A stretch of 64,000 nt of DNA from Pelomonas sp. V22. GTDB lineage: Bacteria; Pseudomonadota; Gammaproteobacteria; Burkholderiales; Burkholderiaceae_C. The notes under the pieces were generated by a model, which did not search any database, was not told where the DNA came from, and saw nothing but the letters and a program-made list of their open reading frames with translations. Within the stretch, counting starts at the first letter, position 1. Each line of letters begins with the position of its first letter. This document shows, in pieces, positions 41,560 to 51,850 of the stretch. The DNA is taken from the NCBI RefSeq assembly GCF_030014915.1, contig NZ_JAGIXS010000001.1:124001-188000 (forward strand), written 5' to 3'. A program made the position numbers and the translations under genes.

Positions 41560-44172
41560 TCAGCGGAGCTCGTCGAGCATCGCTTGGGCCTTGGCCTTGA
41601 GCACGCCGCTGGCCTTGGAGACCAGCTCCTGCAGCACGTCGCGGGCGCCTTCGGTGTCGCCGATCTGGCGGAACTCGTCGGCCAGCTCCAGCTGGCGCTG
41701 CAGCGGATCGCCTTCGTCCTCGCCAAGCGAGCCGGCATCGCCGAGATCGGGCAAGGCCATTTCCTCGCTGGCCGAAGGCGCAGCAGCCGGTGCGGCGGGC
41801 AGGTCCAGATCGATGGAGGACAGGTCGAAGTCCAGCGACGGAACCTGCTCGGCAGCCGCCGGTTGTGCAGTGTCCAGCTGATCCAGGTCGAACTCCAGAT
41901 CGCCTTCGGGAGCCGCTGCTTCGGCGGGCTTGGCCGGCGGCTTGGAAAGGTCGAAGTCCATTTCCATCGGAGCCTGCTCGACAGAGATGGCCATGGCCTG
42001 CGTGGCCTCCATTGAGGTCGTGGCCGGCGCGTCGCCGCCACCCAGGTCCAGATCGAGGTCCAGGTCCAGGTCGCCGAGGCCGCTGGTCGGGCCCGGATCG
42101 CTGGCACGCTCCAACATCGGCTCGGTGGACATGCCGGCCGCATTCACCGTCTGCGGCAGCGTGCTGGCGTCCATCGGCTCAGGGCGGCCGCCCATGCTGG
42201 AGCTCAGCAATTGGGCCGGGGCGCCACCGGGCTGGTACAGCGGGTTGTCCGGGTCGATCTGACGGCCGAGCTCCTGGGCCTTGTCCCAGTCCTCGCCCTG
42301 CCCTTGCGTCTCGGCATAGAGATGCACGGCCAGTTGCTCGAAACCCTTGATGTCGCGGCGCTTGGCGTAGACCTCCAGCAGCTTGAGGCGGATCGCCATG
42401 CGCTCGGGGTTGGCGCGCAGGGCTTCCTTGAGGATTTCCTCGGCCTGCAGGTCGCGGCCATAGGCCAGGTAGACATCGGCCTCGGCCACGGGGTCCACAT
42501 CACCGATGGCGTCGAGCTGGCTCAGCGAGTAGCTCATCGACGACTGGCCGGTGGTCGACTGATCGCGCGTGTCCACGCGCTGGCCGCCGGCCGAGCCGAA
42601 GAACGAATCCGGCTGCAGACGGCTTTCATGGAAGCCGGTGTCAGGCTTGGAGTTCTTGCCGGCGTTGCGGGCACGCAGACGGTACAGGCCGAAGCCACCC
42701 AGCAAGGCGATCAGGGCGGCGGCACCCGGCAGCATGAACGGGCTGTCGAGCAGGCCATCCAGCAGACCCGGCGCCTCGGCGCTGGTGATGGTCTTGGGCT
42801 TGGAGGCCGCTACCGGCATGCTGGCCGGCTTGGAGGCGGCCACCGGTGCGCTGGGCGGCGGAGCAGCCAGCGCGGGCGAGCTCGGCGGCGGCGCCACAGC
42901 AGCCGGTGCACTTGGAGGCGGCGCGGCCAGCTTGGCAGCCACGGCCGGCGAACTCGGGGGCGGCGTCACCGTCGGGGGTGCTGTCGGCGGCGGGGGCGGC
43001 GGGGCCACGGCCGGCTTGGCCGCGCTGGACAGCTTCTTCAGCTCTTCCACATTGCGGGTCAGCTCGGCCACGCGGGCGGCGGAATCTTTTTTCTCGGTGT
43101 CCTTGGACGCCTTGGCTTCCGAGGCTGCCACCCCGCCCTTGGAGAGCGTCAGCTTGTCGGGCGTGGCAGCAGGCGCTGGCTTGCGGTCTTCCACGGCCGT
43201 CTGCACCTGGCCCTTGGCCTGGCGCGGACTCTCGTCTTGCTTCATCACCGGCGCGGCACCGGCCAGGCGCTGGCGATAGCTCTCGAAGTCAGCGCTCTGC
43301 GCCACGATGATCTGGCGCGCCTCGCCGGGCGAGACGCTGGTCAGCTCGTCGCTGGCCGGCACCTGCAGCACCGAGCCGGACTTGAGGCGGTTCATGTTGC
43401 CTTCGATGAAGGCCTCGGGATTGGAGCGGAACAGGCCGACCAGCATCTGGTCCAGCGAAACGCCGGGCGCCTGGGTCTTGGCGGCCACGCGGGACAGGGA
43501 ATCGCCTGGCTTGACCTGGTACTGGCTGGCATCCTGCTTGGGTGCCGGGGCGGCCGGCGGCGGCGTCACCGGCTCGGGGCGAGCTCTCGGCGCCGGGGCC
43601 GACGTGACCGGGCGTTGCGGGGCAGCGGCCACCGGCGGCGCTGCGGGAGTAGGTACGGGTGCAGCACTTGGCAGCGGCGTCGGCTCAGCAGGCGCGGGGG
43701 CGATCACCGGCGAAGTGGCCACAGCTGGCGGCGCGGCCTGGCGCGAAGGCGTGGCCGGCGGATCGAACAGCAAGGTGTATTCGCGCACCAGGCGGCCGCC
43801 GGTCCAGGTGATCTCCAGAATCACATCGACGAAGGGCTCCTGGACGGCACGGTCACTCTGGATGCGGAAATACGGACGCCCGTCAGAACGGCGTGCCAGT
43901 TGGACCTGGGTGTTGCTGAGGATGGCGTTGAACTCGACGCCGCTGGTGCGATACAGCTCGGCCGGTGCGATGCGCACCTTGAGCGACCCGGCCTCTTCAG
44001 CGCTGAGGCTGCTGACATCGATTTCGGCCCTCAGCGTTTCGCCGAGCGAGGACTGCACCGACAGACGGCCCAGGCCAAGGCCCCAGGAAGCCGTGGTGGT
44101 CAGCGTTGCAATCGCTGCCACCGCGACATGAGACAGGGCAAAGCGCCCCAGAGCGCTGGATTGTTTTTTCAA
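41560..44172 (-). CDS. fimV: FimV/HubP-family polar landmark protein
   Basis: Large envelope protein of about 870 residues that organises cell poles and type IV pili in relatives. It has a signal-type N-terminus, the family start WGLGLGRLSVQSSLGETLRA and a LysM-like peptidoglycan segment (YQVKPGDSLSRVAAKT). A proline/alanine-rich region leads to one membrane span (LPGAAALIALLGGFGLYRL), an acidic cytoplasmic region and a C-terminal TPR-like FimV domain. The start is a TTG: 44172 has GGGGGA ahead of it, while 44184 adds four residues without a ribosome site. asd lies upstream. Confidence 0.9.
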   Translation of the reverse strand: MKKQSSALGRFALSHVAVAAIATLTTTASWGLGLGRLSVQSSLGETLRAEIDVSSLSAEEAGSLKVRIAPAELYRTSGVEFNAILSNTQVQLARRSDGRPYFRIQSDRAVQEPFVDVILEITWTGGRLVREYTLLFDPPATPSRQAAPPAVATSPVIAPAPAEPTPLPSAAPVPTPAAPPVAAAPQRPVTSAPAPRARPEPVTPPPAAPAPKQDASQYQVKPGDSLSRVAAKTQAPGVSLDQMLVGLFRSNPEAFIEGNMNRLKSGSVLQVPASDELTSVSPGEARQIIVAQSADFESYRQRLAGAAPVMKQDESPRQAKGQVQTAVEDRKPAPAATPDKLTLSKGGVAASEAKASKDTEKKDSAARVAELTRNVEELKKLSSAAKPAVAPPPPPPTAPPTVTPPPSSPAVAAKLAAPPPSAPAAVAPPPSSPALAAPPPSAPVAASKPASMPVAASKPKTITSAEAPGLLDGLLDSPFMLPGAAALIALLGGFGLYRLRARNAGKNSKPDTGFHESRLQPDSFFGSAGGQRVDTRDQSTTGQSSMSYSLSQLDAIGDVDPVAEADVYLAYGRDLQAEEILKEALRANPERMAIRLKLLEVYAKRRDIKGFEQLAVHLYAETQGQGEDWDKAQELGRQIDPDNPLYQPGGAPAQLLSSSMGGRPEPMDASTLPQTVNAAGMSTEPMLERASDPGPTSGLGDLDLDLDLDLGGGDAPATTSMEATQAMAISVEQAPMEMDFDLSKPPAKPAEAAAPEGDLEFDLDQLDTAQPAAAEQVPSLDFDLSSIDLDLPAAPAAAPSASEEMALPDLGDAGSLGEDEGDPLQRQLELADEFRQIGDTEGARDVLQELVSKASGVLKAKAQAMLDELR

Positions 44173-44191
44173 GGCGTCCCCCAAAACGACA

Positions 44192-44217
44192 AGGCGGGGC
44201 CGACAAGGGTCCCGCCT
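44192..44217 (-). other. Hairpin in the fimV leader
   Basis: AGGCGGG and CCCGCCT flank 12 bases about 20 bases before the fimV start on the minus strand. It could influence translation from the weak TTG start; no T-run follows, so it is not an obvious terminator. Confidence 0.4.
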
Positions 44218-44286
44218 GTTCTTGCAATGATGGTCTCGTTGTCGGCTGCGTGCACGATGCCCTCAGTGACCGAACGGTCCGAAAAC

Positions 44287-44314
44287 ACAATAGCGGCAAG
44301 CATATACGCTGCAA
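44287..44314 (-). promoter_or_regulatory. Possible sigma-70 promoter for fimV
   Basis: On the minus strand TTGCAG and TATTGT are spaced by 16 bases, about 115 bases before the fimV start, in the 245-bp gap between asd and fimV. Both hexamers are partial matches. Confidence 0.3.
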
Positions 44315-44417
44315 CCCTCATGCAAAGCGTGAATACGCCCCATGTCAGCGCTCTGATTTACCCCCTGTCACCGCTTGTAGCTTCAGGGCAACGGGGGACG
44401 GGAGCCAGCTAGGGGAA

Positions 44418-45530
44418 TTACCGATCCAGCAGGATGCGCAGCATGCGGCGCAGAGGTTCGGCCGCGCCCCACAGCAACTGGTCGCCGATGGTGAAGGCGC
44501 CGACATACTCCGGGCCCATGGCCAGCTTGCGCACCCGGCCGACCGGGATGGTCATCGTGCCGGTCACGGCCACGGGGGTCAGGTCTTTCAGCGTGGCTTC
44601 GCGGGTGTTGGGCACGAACTTCACCCACTCGTTGTCGGCGGCGATCATGGCCTCGATGTCGGCCAGCGGCACGTCCTTCTTCAGCTTGAAGGTCAGGGCC
44701 TGGCTGTGGCAGCGCATCGCGCCCACGCGCACGCAGAAGCCGTCGACCGGGATGCCATCGGTGCCGAGGATCTTGTTGGTCTCAGCCATGCCCTTCCACT
44801 CTTCCTTGGATTGGCCGTTGCCGAGGTCCTTGTCGATCCAGGGGATCAGCGAGCCACCGAGCGGCACGCCGAAGTTGGCCGTCTCGGCTTCGGACAGCGA
44901 GCGTTGCTTGGCGATCACCTTGCGGTCGATCTCGAGGATGGCGCTCTTGGGGTCGTCCAGCAGCGAGCGCACCTCGGCATTCAGCGTGCCGTACTGCGTC
45001 AGCAGTTCGCGCATGTGCTGGGCACCACCGCCGGAGGCAGCCTGGTAGGTCTGGGTGCTCATCCACTCCACGAGGCCGGCCTTGTAGAGCGCGCCCACGC
45101 CCATCAGCATGCAGGAGACGGTGCAATTGCCGCCCACCCAGTTCTTGCCGCCCTTGGACAGCGAGTCCTTGATGACGGGCATGTTGACCGGGTCCAGCAC
45201 GATCACGGCGTCATCGGCCATGCGCAGCGTGGAGGCGGCGTCGATCCAGTGGCCGTTCCAGCCAGCGGCGCGCAGCTTGGGGAAGACCTCGCTGGTGTAG
45301 TCGCCACCCTGGCAGGTGATGATGATCTCGCAGCGCTTCAGCTGCTCGATGTCGAAGGCGTTTTGCAGCTGGGTCTCGTTCTTGGCGAAGGCCGGGGCGG
45401 TGCCGCCGGCGTTCGAGGTGCTGAAGAACAGCGGCTCGATCAAATCGAAATCGCGCTCGGCCGCCATGCGGTCCATCAGCACCGAGCCGACCATGCCGCG
45501 CCAGCCCACCAATCCAACAAGTGTCGTCAT
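44418..45530 (-). CDS. asd: Aspartate-semialdehyde dehydrogenase
   Basis: Converts aspartyl phosphate to aspartate semialdehyde, the branch point to lysine, threonine and methionine. The 370-residue protein has the nucleotide loop [16 protein letters not shown] and catalytic Cys136 in GGNCTVSC, as in the gammaproteobacterial-type enzyme. It lies between leuB and fimV in the conserved leuCDB-asd-fimV order. The dap genes that use its product are at 18-23 kb in this window. Confidence 0.97.
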   Translation of the reverse strand: MTTLVGLVGWRGMVGSVLMDRMAAERDFDLIEPLFFSTSNAGGTAPAFAKNETQLQNAFDIEQLKRCEIIITCQGGDYTSEVFPKLRAAGWNGHWIDAASTLRMADDAVIVLDPVNMPVIKDSLSKGGKNWVGGNCTVSCMLMGVGALYKAGLVEWMSTQTYQAASGGGAQHMRELLTQYGTLNAEVRSLLDDPKSAILEIDRKVIAKQRSLSEAETANFGVPLGGSLIPWIDKDLGNGQSKEEWKGMAETNKILGTDGIPVDGFCVRVGAMRCHSQALTFKLKKDVPLADIEAMIAADNEWVKFVPNTREATLKDLTPVAVTGTMTIPVGRVRKLAMGPEYVGAFTIGDQLLWGAAEPLRRMLRILLDR

Positions 45531-45582
45531 CTCGTATTCCTCAATCGCTCTACAAAAAACAAACCCTCTAGGTTTCTTCTTC

Positions 45583-45601
45583 CCCGGCTCGCTTCGCCGG
45601 G
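45583..45601. other. Short hairpin between leuB and asd
   Basis: CCCGGC and GCCGGG surround seven bases in the 101-bp gap. On the minus strand GAAGAAGAAACC follows, so it is a poor terminator; it may slow read-through from leuB into asd. Confidence 0.35.
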
Positions 45602-45631
45602 TTTGTAGGGGCGAGACGAACCGGAGCTGAA

Positions 45632-46726
45632 CTAGCCCTTAATGGTTTTGGTCATGGTGGTGACTGCCGTAACCACGGCATCACCCATCTCGCGCGTACC
45701 CACCTTCTGGGTGCCCTCGCTCCAAATGTCGGCGGTGCGCAGACCTTGGGACAGCACCGCTTGAACCGCCGCTTCGATACGAGCGGCCGCTTCGGGCTGG
45801 TTGAGGGAGAACTTGAGCATCATGGCAGCGGAGAGGATTGTAGCCAGCGGGTTTGCAATTCCCTTACCGGCGATGTCCGGCGCGCTGCCATGGCTGGGCT
45901 CGTAGAGGCCCTTGTTGTTCTTGTCGAGCGAGGCCGAGGGCAGCATGCCGATGGAACCGGTCAGCATCGCGGCCTCGTCCGAGAGGATGTCGCCGAACAT
46001 ATTGCCGGTCACGACCACGTCGAACTTCTTCGGCGCCTTCACGAGCTGCATGGCCGCGTTGTCCACGTACATGTGGTCCAGCTCGACGTCCGGATAGTCC
46101 TTGTGGACCTCGGTGACCACGTCCTTCCAGAACTGGAAGGTCTCCAGCACATTGGCCTTGTCGACGCTGGTCACCCGCTTGTTGCGCTTGCGGGCGGCCT
46201 GGAAGGCCACATGGGCGATGCGCTCGATCTCGGGGCGCGAATAGCGCATCGTGTCGAAGGCTTCTTCGCTGCCTGGGAAATGACCGTCCACCGCCGTGCG
46301 GCGGCCGCGTGGCTGGCCGAAATAGATGTCGCCGGTCAGCTCTCGGATGATCAGGATGTCGAGGCCCGCCACCAGCTCGGGCTTCAGGCTCGAGGCATGG
46401 GTCAACTGCTCGTAGCAGATCGCCGGGCGGAAGTTGGCAAACAGGCCCAGGTGCTTGCGCAGGCCGAGGATGGCCTGCTCGGGGCGCAGCGGGCGATCCA
46501 GCTTGTCGTACTTCCAGTCACCCACGGCGCCAAACAGCACGGCGTCGGCGGCCTTGGCCAGGTTCAGCGTCGCGTCCGGCAGCGGATGGCCGGACGCCTC
46601 ATAGGCCGCGCCGCCCACGGGTGCGAATTCCAGCTCCAGAGGCAGATCGAGGACCTTCAGGACCTTGACCGCTTCGTTGATGATTTCGGTGCCGATGCCA
46701 TCGCCCGGCAAGACTGCGATCTTCAT
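45632..46726 (-). CDS. leuB: 3-isopropylmalate dehydrogenase
   Basis: NAD-dependent oxidative decarboxylase of leucine synthesis. The 364-residue protein begins [15 protein letters not shown]; substrate arginines lie in the [20 protein letters not shown] region, and the metal-binding segment is [20 protein letters not shown]. The ATG at 46726 was chosen because longer forms add an unconserved tail. It follows leuD by 20 bases on the same strand. Confidence 0.97.
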   Translation of the reverse strand: MKIAVLPGDGIGTEIINEAVKVLKVLDLPLELEFAPVGGAAYEASGHPLPDATLNLAKAADAVLFGAVGDWKYDKLDRPLRPEQAILGLRKHLGLFANFRPAICYEQLTHASSLKPELVAGLDILIIRELTGDIYFGQPRGRRTAVDGHFPGSEEAFDTMRYSRPEIERIAHVAFQAARKRNKRVTSVDKANVLETFQFWKDVVTEVHKDYPDVELDHMYVDNAAMQLVKAPKKFDVVVTGNMFGDILSDEAAMLTGSIGMLPSASLDKNNKGLYEPSHGSAPDIAGKGIANPLATILSAAMMLKFSLNQPEAAARIEAAVQAVLSQGLRTADIWSEGTQKVGTREMGDAVVTAVTTMTKTIKG

Positions 46727-46746
46727 TTCTCTGTATCCCTGTTCAG

Positions 46747-47397
46747 TCAGCCCACCAGCCGGTTGTTCAACCACGGCTTGGTCGCAATGCGTTCGGCCTC
46801 GAAGGCCTTGATCTTGTCGGCATGGCGCAGCGTCAGGCCAATGTCGTCAAAACCGTTCAGCAGGCAGAACTTGCGGAACGCTTGCACCTCAAAAGGCAGC
46901 TCGGTGCCATCGGGCTTGATGACGACCTGGCGCGGCAGATCCACCGTCAACTGATAGCCCGGGAAGGCCGCCACTTCGTCGAACAGCTGGGCCACTTGTG
47001 CCTCGGACAGCTGGATCGGCAGCAAGCCGCTCTTGAAGCAGTTGTTGAAGAAGATATCGGCAAAGCTCGGTGCGATCAGGGCGCGGAAGCCGTACTGATC
47101 CAGGGCCCAGGGCGCATGCTCGCGGCTCGAGCCGCAGCCGAAGTTGCGGCGCGCCAGCAGCACCGAAGCACCTTGATAGCGCGGTTGGTTGAGCACGAAG
47201 TCTGGATTGGGCCTGCGCGAGGCCGGGTCCTGGCCGGGCTCGCCACGGTCCAGATAGCGCCATTCGTCGAACAGGTTGGGGCCGAAGCCGCTGCGCTTGA
47301 TCGACTTCAGGAACTGCTTGGGCATGATCGCGTCGGTGTCGACGTTCTCACGGTCCATCGGCGCCACGAGGCCTTGGTGGAGGGTGAACTTTTCCAT
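46747..47397 (-). CDS. leuD: 3-isopropylmalate dehydratase small subunit
   Basis: Swivel-domain subunit that forms isopropylmalate isomerase with LeuC. The 216-residue protein has the typical [18 protein letters not shown] opening and [15 protein letters not shown]. It lies 13 bases after leuC and 20 before leuB, in the leuCDB operon order. Confidence 0.97.
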   Translation of the reverse strand: MEKFTLHQGLVAPMDRENVDTDAIMPKQFLKSIKRSGFGPNLFDEWRYLDRGEPGQDPASRRPNPDFVLNQPRYQGASVLLARRNFGCGSSREHAPWALDQYGFRALIAPSFADIFFNNCFKSGLLPIQLSEAQVAQLFDEVAAFPGYQLTVDLPRQVVIKPDGTELPFEVQAFRKFCLLNGFDDIGLTLRHADKIKAFEAERIATKPWLNNRLVG

Positions 47398-47410
47398 CTC
47401 AGAATCCTTC

Positions 47411-48823
47411 TCAGGCGAGGCGTCGCACGTCGACGAAATGGCCTTGCATCGCGGCGGCCGCCGCCATGGCCGGGCTCACCAGATGCGTGCGGCCACCGGC
47501 GCCCTGGCGCCCTTCGAAATTGCGGTTGCTGGTCGAGGCGCAGCGCTCGCCCGGCTCCAGCCGGTCGGCATTCATCGCCAGGCACATCGAGCAGCCCGGC
47601 TCGCGCCATTCAAAACCCGCAGCCTTGAAGACCTGGTCCAGGCCTTCGGCCTCGGCCTGTGCCTTCACGAGGCCGGAGCCCGGCACCACGAGGGCCAGCT
47701 TCACATTGCCGGCAATACGGCCGCCCACGCGCTTGACCACGGCCGCGGCCTCGCGCATGTCTTCAATGCGGCTGTTGGTGCACGAGCCGATGAAGACCTT
47801 GTCGATGCGGATGTCGGCCAGCGCCTTGTTGGGCTCCAGGGCCATGTACTGCAGGGCGCGCTCGATCGCGCCGCGCTTGACGCTGTCTTTTTCCTTGTCG
47901 GGATCGGGCACGCGGTCTTCGATGGACAGCACCATCTCGGGCGAGGTACCCCAGGTCACCTGCGGGCGGATCTGCGCTGCGTCCAGCTCGACCACCGCAT
48001 CGAAATGCGCGCCGGCATCGCTGTGCAGCGTGCGCCAGTAGGCCACGGCCTGCTCCCATTCCACGCCGCTCGGCGAGAAGGGGCGGCCCTTGCAATAGGC
48101 GATGGTCGTGTCGTCAACGCCGATCAAGCCGGCGCGCGCGCCGGCCTCGATGGCCATATTGCAGACCGTCATGCGACCTTCCATGCTGAGGCTGCGGATG
48201 GCCGAACCGGCGAACTCGATGGTGTAGCCGGTGCCGCCGGCCGTGCCGATCTTGCCGATGATGGCCAGCACGATGTCCTTGGCGCCCACGCCGCGCGGCA
48301 AGGCACCTTCAACACGCACCAGCATGTTCTTGGCCTTCTTGGCCAGCAGCGTCTGCGTCGCCAACACATGCTCCACCTCGGAGGTGCCGATGCCATGGGC
48401 CAGCGCGCCAAACGCGCCATGTGTCGAGGTGTGGCTGTCCCCGCAAACCACGGTCATGCCCGGCAGCGTGGCGCCCTGCTCCGGGCCGATCACATGGACG
48501 ATGCCCTGGCGCTTGTCGTTCATCTTGAACTGCGTCAGGCCATGGCGGTCGCAGTTCTTGTCCAGCGTGTCGACCTGCAGGCGCGAGACCGGGTCGGCAA
48601 TGCCTTGGCTGCGGTCGGTGGTCGGCACGTTGTGGTCGCTGACCGCCAGATTGGCCGACAGGCGCCAGACCTTGCGGCCGGCCAGATCCAGGCCTTCAAA
48701 GGCCTGCGGGCTGGTGACTTCATGGACCAGGTGGCGGTCGATGTAGAGCACGGCCGTGCCGTCGTCTTCGGTGTGGACGACATGCTCGTCCCAGAGCTTG
48801 TCGTAAAGCGTGCGTGCGCTCAT
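47411..48823 (-). CDS. leuC: 3-isopropylmalate dehydratase large subunit
   Basis: Aconitase-family iron-sulfur protein that isomerises 2- to 3-isopropylmalate. The 470-residue protein carries the cluster cysteines in [14 protein letters not shown] and CSMCLAMN, and the [15 protein letters not shown] segment. Its start overlaps the stop of the upstream LysR regulator by four bases, so leucine genes and regulator are coupled. Confidence 0.97.
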   Translation of the reverse strand: MSARTLYDKLWDEHVVHTEDDGTAVLYIDRHLVHEVTSPQAFEGLDLAGRKVWRLSANLAVSDHNVPTTDRSQGIADPVSRLQVDTLDKNCDRHGLTQFKMNDKRQGIVHVIGPEQGATLPGMTVVCGDSHTSTHGAFGALAHGIGTSEVEHVLATQTLLAKKAKNMLVRVEGALPRGVGAKDIVLAIIGKIGTAGGTGYTIEFAGSAIRSLSMEGRMTVCNMAIEAGARAGLIGVDDTTIAYCKGRPFSPSGVEWEQAVAYWRTLHSDAGAHFDAVVELDAAQIRPQVTWGTSPEMVLSIEDRVPDPDKEKDSVKRGAIERALQYMALEPNKALADIRIDKVFIGSCTNSRIEDMREAAAVVKRVGGRIAGNVKLALVVPGSGLVKAQAEAEGLDQVFKAAGFEWREPGCSMCLAMNADRLEPGERCASTSNRNFEGRQGAGGRTHLVSPAMAAAAAMQGHFVDVRRLA

Positions 48824-49725
48824 GGCTTCTTCTCTTCCTTGTCAGCAGGACACAGCGCATCAACGAAGCGCTGCACCACGGTGGGCAGCCGCTCGACGCG
48901 GGCCACCCCCAGAACATAGTCGCGCTGCGCCCAGGGTTCTTCCAGGCGCAGCAGCTTGACGGCAAAGACTTGCGAAAAACGCTGGGCCGGGCCTTGCGGC
49001 AGCACGGCCACGCCGAGGCCGGCCTCGACCAACTGCGCGATCGCATCAAAGCCCCGCACAGCCAAACGCGCATTGAGCGTGCGGCCTCGGGCCAGCGCCT
49101 GCTCGCGCATCAGCTCCTGGGCCGAGGCGCCGGCATGCAGGCCGACGAGGTCGTAGTCCAGCAGATCATCGAAAGACACGGACTTGCGGCCCGCCAGCGC
49201 ATGGCCATCCGGCACCAACACGGCCAGGCGGCCCTGGCTGTAGCTGCGGGTCTCGAGGCGGTTGTCAAGGATGGGCGGTGTGAACACACCGACGTCGGCC
49301 CGGCCTTCGGCCACGGCGGCCTGGGTTTCAGCGCTGGTCATGTCTTCCAGGCTGATGCGGATCTGCGGATGGGCTTGCAGGAAGCCGGCCATGTCGGCAG
49401 GCAGGCATTCGGCGATGGCCCCGGCGTTGGCTGCAATGCGCAGATGGCCCTTGATGCCCCGCGCGAACTCGACCACTTCGCTCTCCAGCGCATGCAGCGA
49501 GGCGTTCAGCGTGCGGATGTGCCGCACCAGAGCGCGGCAGGCCTCGGTGGGCTCGACGCCGCGCGCACGGCGCTCGAACAGTTGCACACCGAGGCGCGAC
49601 TCCAGATCGGAGATGCGCTTGCTCGCCGCCGCCAGCGCCAGATGCTCGCGCTCGGCCCCGCGGGTGATGGAGCGGGTCTGCTCAATCGCCAGCACGAGGT
49701 TGAGGGTGGTGAGGTCGAGTCTCAT
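48820..49725 (-). CDS. LysR-family transcriptional regulator upstream of leuC
   Basis: A 301-residue regulator with N-terminal winged helix ([20 protein letters not shown], then [19 protein letters not shown]) and a periplasmic-binding-like effector domain. The ATG at 49725 gives the usual LysR length. It is the first gene of the leuCDB cluster and overlaps leuC by four bases. The usual reading is control of the leucine operon, but the effector and targets are not shown by the sequence. A palindrome lies 77 bases before its start. Confidence 0.9.
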   Translation of the reverse strand: MRLDLTTLNLVLAIEQTRSITRGAEREHLALAAASKRISDLESRLGVQLFERRARGVEPTEACRALVRHIRTLNASLHALESEVVEFARGIKGHLRIAANAGAIAECLPADMAGFLQAHPQIRISLEDMTSAETQAAVAEGRADVGVFTPPILDNRLETRSYSQGRLAVLVPDGHALAGRKSVSFDDLLDYDLVGLHAGASAQELMREQALARGRTLNARLAVRGFDAIAQLVEAGLGVAVLPQGPAQRFSQVFAVKLLRLEEPWAQRDYVLGVARVERLPTVVQRFVDALCPADKEEKKP

Positions 49726-49801
49726 GGCATCTAGCCCTTTCGGGATCGGTTTGGATTTTGCCTTCGCCAGATTCAAGGCAACTACGGCGAATTCCAATTG
49801 T

Positions 49802-49816
49802 GCATTCTTTGAATGC
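49802..49816. promoter_or_regulatory. Candidate LysR-type operator
   Basis: GCATTCTTTGAATGC is a perfect palindrome with 6-bp arms and a three-base centre, containing a T-N11-A frame. It lies in the 194-bp divergent region between the LysR gene and the MCE-transporter genes and could serve either promoter. Confidence 0.45.
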
Positions 49817-49919
49817 GAAGCCTCAAGACATTCCTGGCCGGAAGCTCGCGGCGATGGTGGCACTCGCAGCGCCCTGTTAACCTGCGGCCACCTGGCGACA
49901 AGACAGCCCGGGAGAGGCC

Positions 49920-51092
49920 TTGAGCGAATTCTCTGATTTGCCCACGAACAGACCGGAACCCGAGGGCGCGGGCGCCGCCCTGGCGCAGTGGGAGACCAAC
50001 GACGATGGCCCGCTGTTGCGGCTGTCCGGCGACTGGCGAGGCCGCTCGGCCCTGCCCCCCTTGCCTGAATTGAATGCCGACGGTGCAGCGCTGCGCCTCG
50101 ACGGCCAGGCCCTCACCCATTTCGACAGTGCCCTGCCCGCCGCGCTGTGGGCGCTGTGCCAGCGGAGCCGCTGCGAGCTCGATACCCGACTTCTGCCGCC
50201 CGGCCTGCGCGGCATGCTGGACCTGGTCAGCCGCGCCCCCGCTGCTGCGGAACCCAGTGCTTCCAACCGGAGCCGCCGCGCACGCTGGCTCACCCTGGTC
50301 GGCCTGGATTGGCTGGGCCGCTACCGGCGCACGCGGAACACGCTGGAGTTCACCGGAGCGGTACTGCAATCCCTTTACAAGGCCATGCGCGGCAGCACGG
50401 CCATGCGCGGCAGCACGGCCATGCGCGGCGAAGACCTGGCCACCCAGCTGCATGCCACCGGCCCGGCCAGCCTGCCCATCGTGGCCCTGGTGAGCTTCCT
50501 GGTCGGGCTGATCATTGCCTACATGGGCGCGGCCCAGCTGCAGCGGCTCGGTGCCCAGTCCTTCATGGCGGACCTCGTGACCATAGGCGTGGTGCGCGAA
50601 ATCGCCGCGCTGATGACTGGCATCATCCTCGCGGGCCGCGTGGGCGCGGCATTTGCCGCCCAGCTCGGCAGCATGGAGGCCAACGAGGAAATCGATGCGC
50701 TGCGTGCCATGGGGCTCAACCCGGTCGAGCATCTGGTGCTGCCGCGCGTGCTGGCCATGGCCCTGATGGCGCCGCTGCTGACCACCTTTGCCGCTGTCGT
50801 CGGCATGGCGGCCGGCCTGCTGGTGGCCGTGGGCATCTTCCACGTGGAGTTGCTGGACTACCTCTACCGCAGCGCCAAGGCCCTGACCCTGGCCCATGCC
50901 GGCATTGGCCTGCTGAAGGGCACGGTCTACGCCGTGCTGGTGGCCTTGGCCGGCTGCCGCCAGGGCCTCTACGCCGGTCGCAGCGCCGAGGCCGTGGGCC
51001 AGGCCACAACCCAGGCCGTGGTGCAGGCCATCATCTGGATCGTCATTGCCGCCTCGGCCCTGACCATCGCCTTCCAGAGGCTGGGCTGGTGA
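49920..51092 (+). CDS. MlaE-family ABC permease with N-terminal STAS-like domain
   Basis: Inner-membrane permease of a Mla-type phospholipid transporter, 390 residues. The first 120 residues resemble a STAS domain (LLRLSGDWRGRS, LRLDGQALTHFDS), normally a separate MlaB protein; the permease core follows (LVGLIIAYMGAAQLQRLGA, SMEANEEIDALRAMGLNP). A six-residue tandem repeat, AMRGST, sits in the linker at residues 155-170. Start is TTG at 49920 after GGGAGAGG. It overlaps the ATPase gene by one base. Confidence 0.92.
   Translation: MSEFSDLPTNRPEPEGAGAALAQWETNDDGPLLRLSGDWRGRSALPPLPELNADGAALRLDGQALTHFDSALPAALWALCQRSRCELDTRLLPPGLRGMLDLVSRAPAAAEPSASNRSRRARWLTLVGLDWLGRYRRTRNTLEFTGAVLQSLYKAMRGSTAMRGSTAMRGEDLATQLHATGPASLPIVALVSFLVGLIIAYMGAAQLQRLGAQSFMADLVTIGVVREIAALMTGIILAGRVGAAFAAQLGSMEANEEIDALRAMGLNPVEHLVLPRVLAMALMAPLLTTFAAVVGMAAGLLVAVGIFHVELLDYLYRSAKALTLAHAGIGLLKGTVYAVLVALAGCRQGLYAGRSAEAVGQATTQAVVQAIIWIVIAASALTIAFQRLGW
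50382..50429 (+). repeat. 18-bp in-frame tandem repeat in the permease gene
   Basis: GCCATGCGCGGCAGCACG occurs twice in full and a third time for its first 12 bases. Each unit adds Ala-Met-Arg-Gly-Ser-Thr, so gain or loss of a unit keeps the frame. Confidence 0.92.
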
Positions 51093-51850
51093 TGAGCGAG
51101 CAAGCCCTCTTGCGTGCCGAGAACCTGTCGCTGAGCGTGGCAGGCCGCCTGTTGCAGAAAGATCTGAATTTCGACGTGCGGCCCGGCGAGATCCTCGCGC
51201 TGATGGGCGGCAGCGGCTGCGGCAAGAGCACCTTGATGCGCCATCTCGTCGGCCTGCAACAGCCCGTTTGCGGCCGCGTCCTTTATGGCGACGTGGACCT
51301 GGCCGAGGCCGATGAAGCCGAGCTGGCGCGGATCCGCAGCCACTTCGGCGTCATGTTCCAGTCCGGCGCGCTGTGGAGCTCGATGACCGTGGGCGAGAAC
51401 GTGATGCTGCCGCTGACCGAGTTCGCCGACCTGGACGAAGAAGCGGTCGAGCAGGTGGCTCGCTTCAAGCTGGCCCTGGTCGGCCTGGATGGCGCCTTCG
51501 ATGAAATGCCGAGCAGCCTGAGTGGCGGCATGAAGAAGCGTGCCGCCATTGCCCGCGCCATGGCGCTGGACCCACCACTGCTCTTCCTGGACGAGCCCTC
51601 GGCCGGCCTGGACCCGCTGACCTCGGCCCGGCTGGATGATTTGATCGTGAACCTGCGCGATCATCTGGGCACCAGCATCGTGCTGGTCACGCATGAGCTG
51701 AGCAGCATCTTCGCGGTGGCCGACCGCGCTCTATTTCTCGACGCCAAGGAAAGAACCATGACCGCGCTGGACGCGCCACGCCGCTTGCTGGAAACCGGGC
51801 CCGAGGCCGTGCGCGAGTTCCTGCGCGGAAGGGAAGGTGGTCCACGATGA
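51092..51850 (+). CDS. MlaF-type ABC transporter ATPase
   Basis: Cytoplasmic ATPase of the lipid transporter, 252 residues. Walker A is GGSGCGKST, the signature SSLSGGMKKRAAIARAM and Walker B LLFLDEPSAGLDP; SGGMKKR is characteristic of the Mla/MCE class. It starts at the ATG in TGATG over the permease stop and overlaps the MCE gene by four bases. Confidence 0.93.
   Translation: MSEQALLRAENLSLSVAGRLLQKDLNFDVRPGEILALMGGSGCGKSTLMRHLVGLQQPVCGRVLYGDVDLAEADEAELARIRSHFGVMFQSGALWSSMTVGENVMLPLTEFADLDEEAVEQVARFKLALVGLDGAFDEMPSSLSGGMKKRAAIARAMALDPPLLFLDEPSAGLDPLTSARLDDLIVNLRDHLGTSIVLVTHELSSIFAVADRALFLDAKERTMTALDAPRRLLETGPEAVREFLRGREGGPR

Noticed and set aside
50147-51091. Upstream extension of the MlaF-type ATPase frame
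   Set aside because: The added stretch is an out-of-frame reading of the permease gene; the ATG at 51092 with stop overlap is the natural start.
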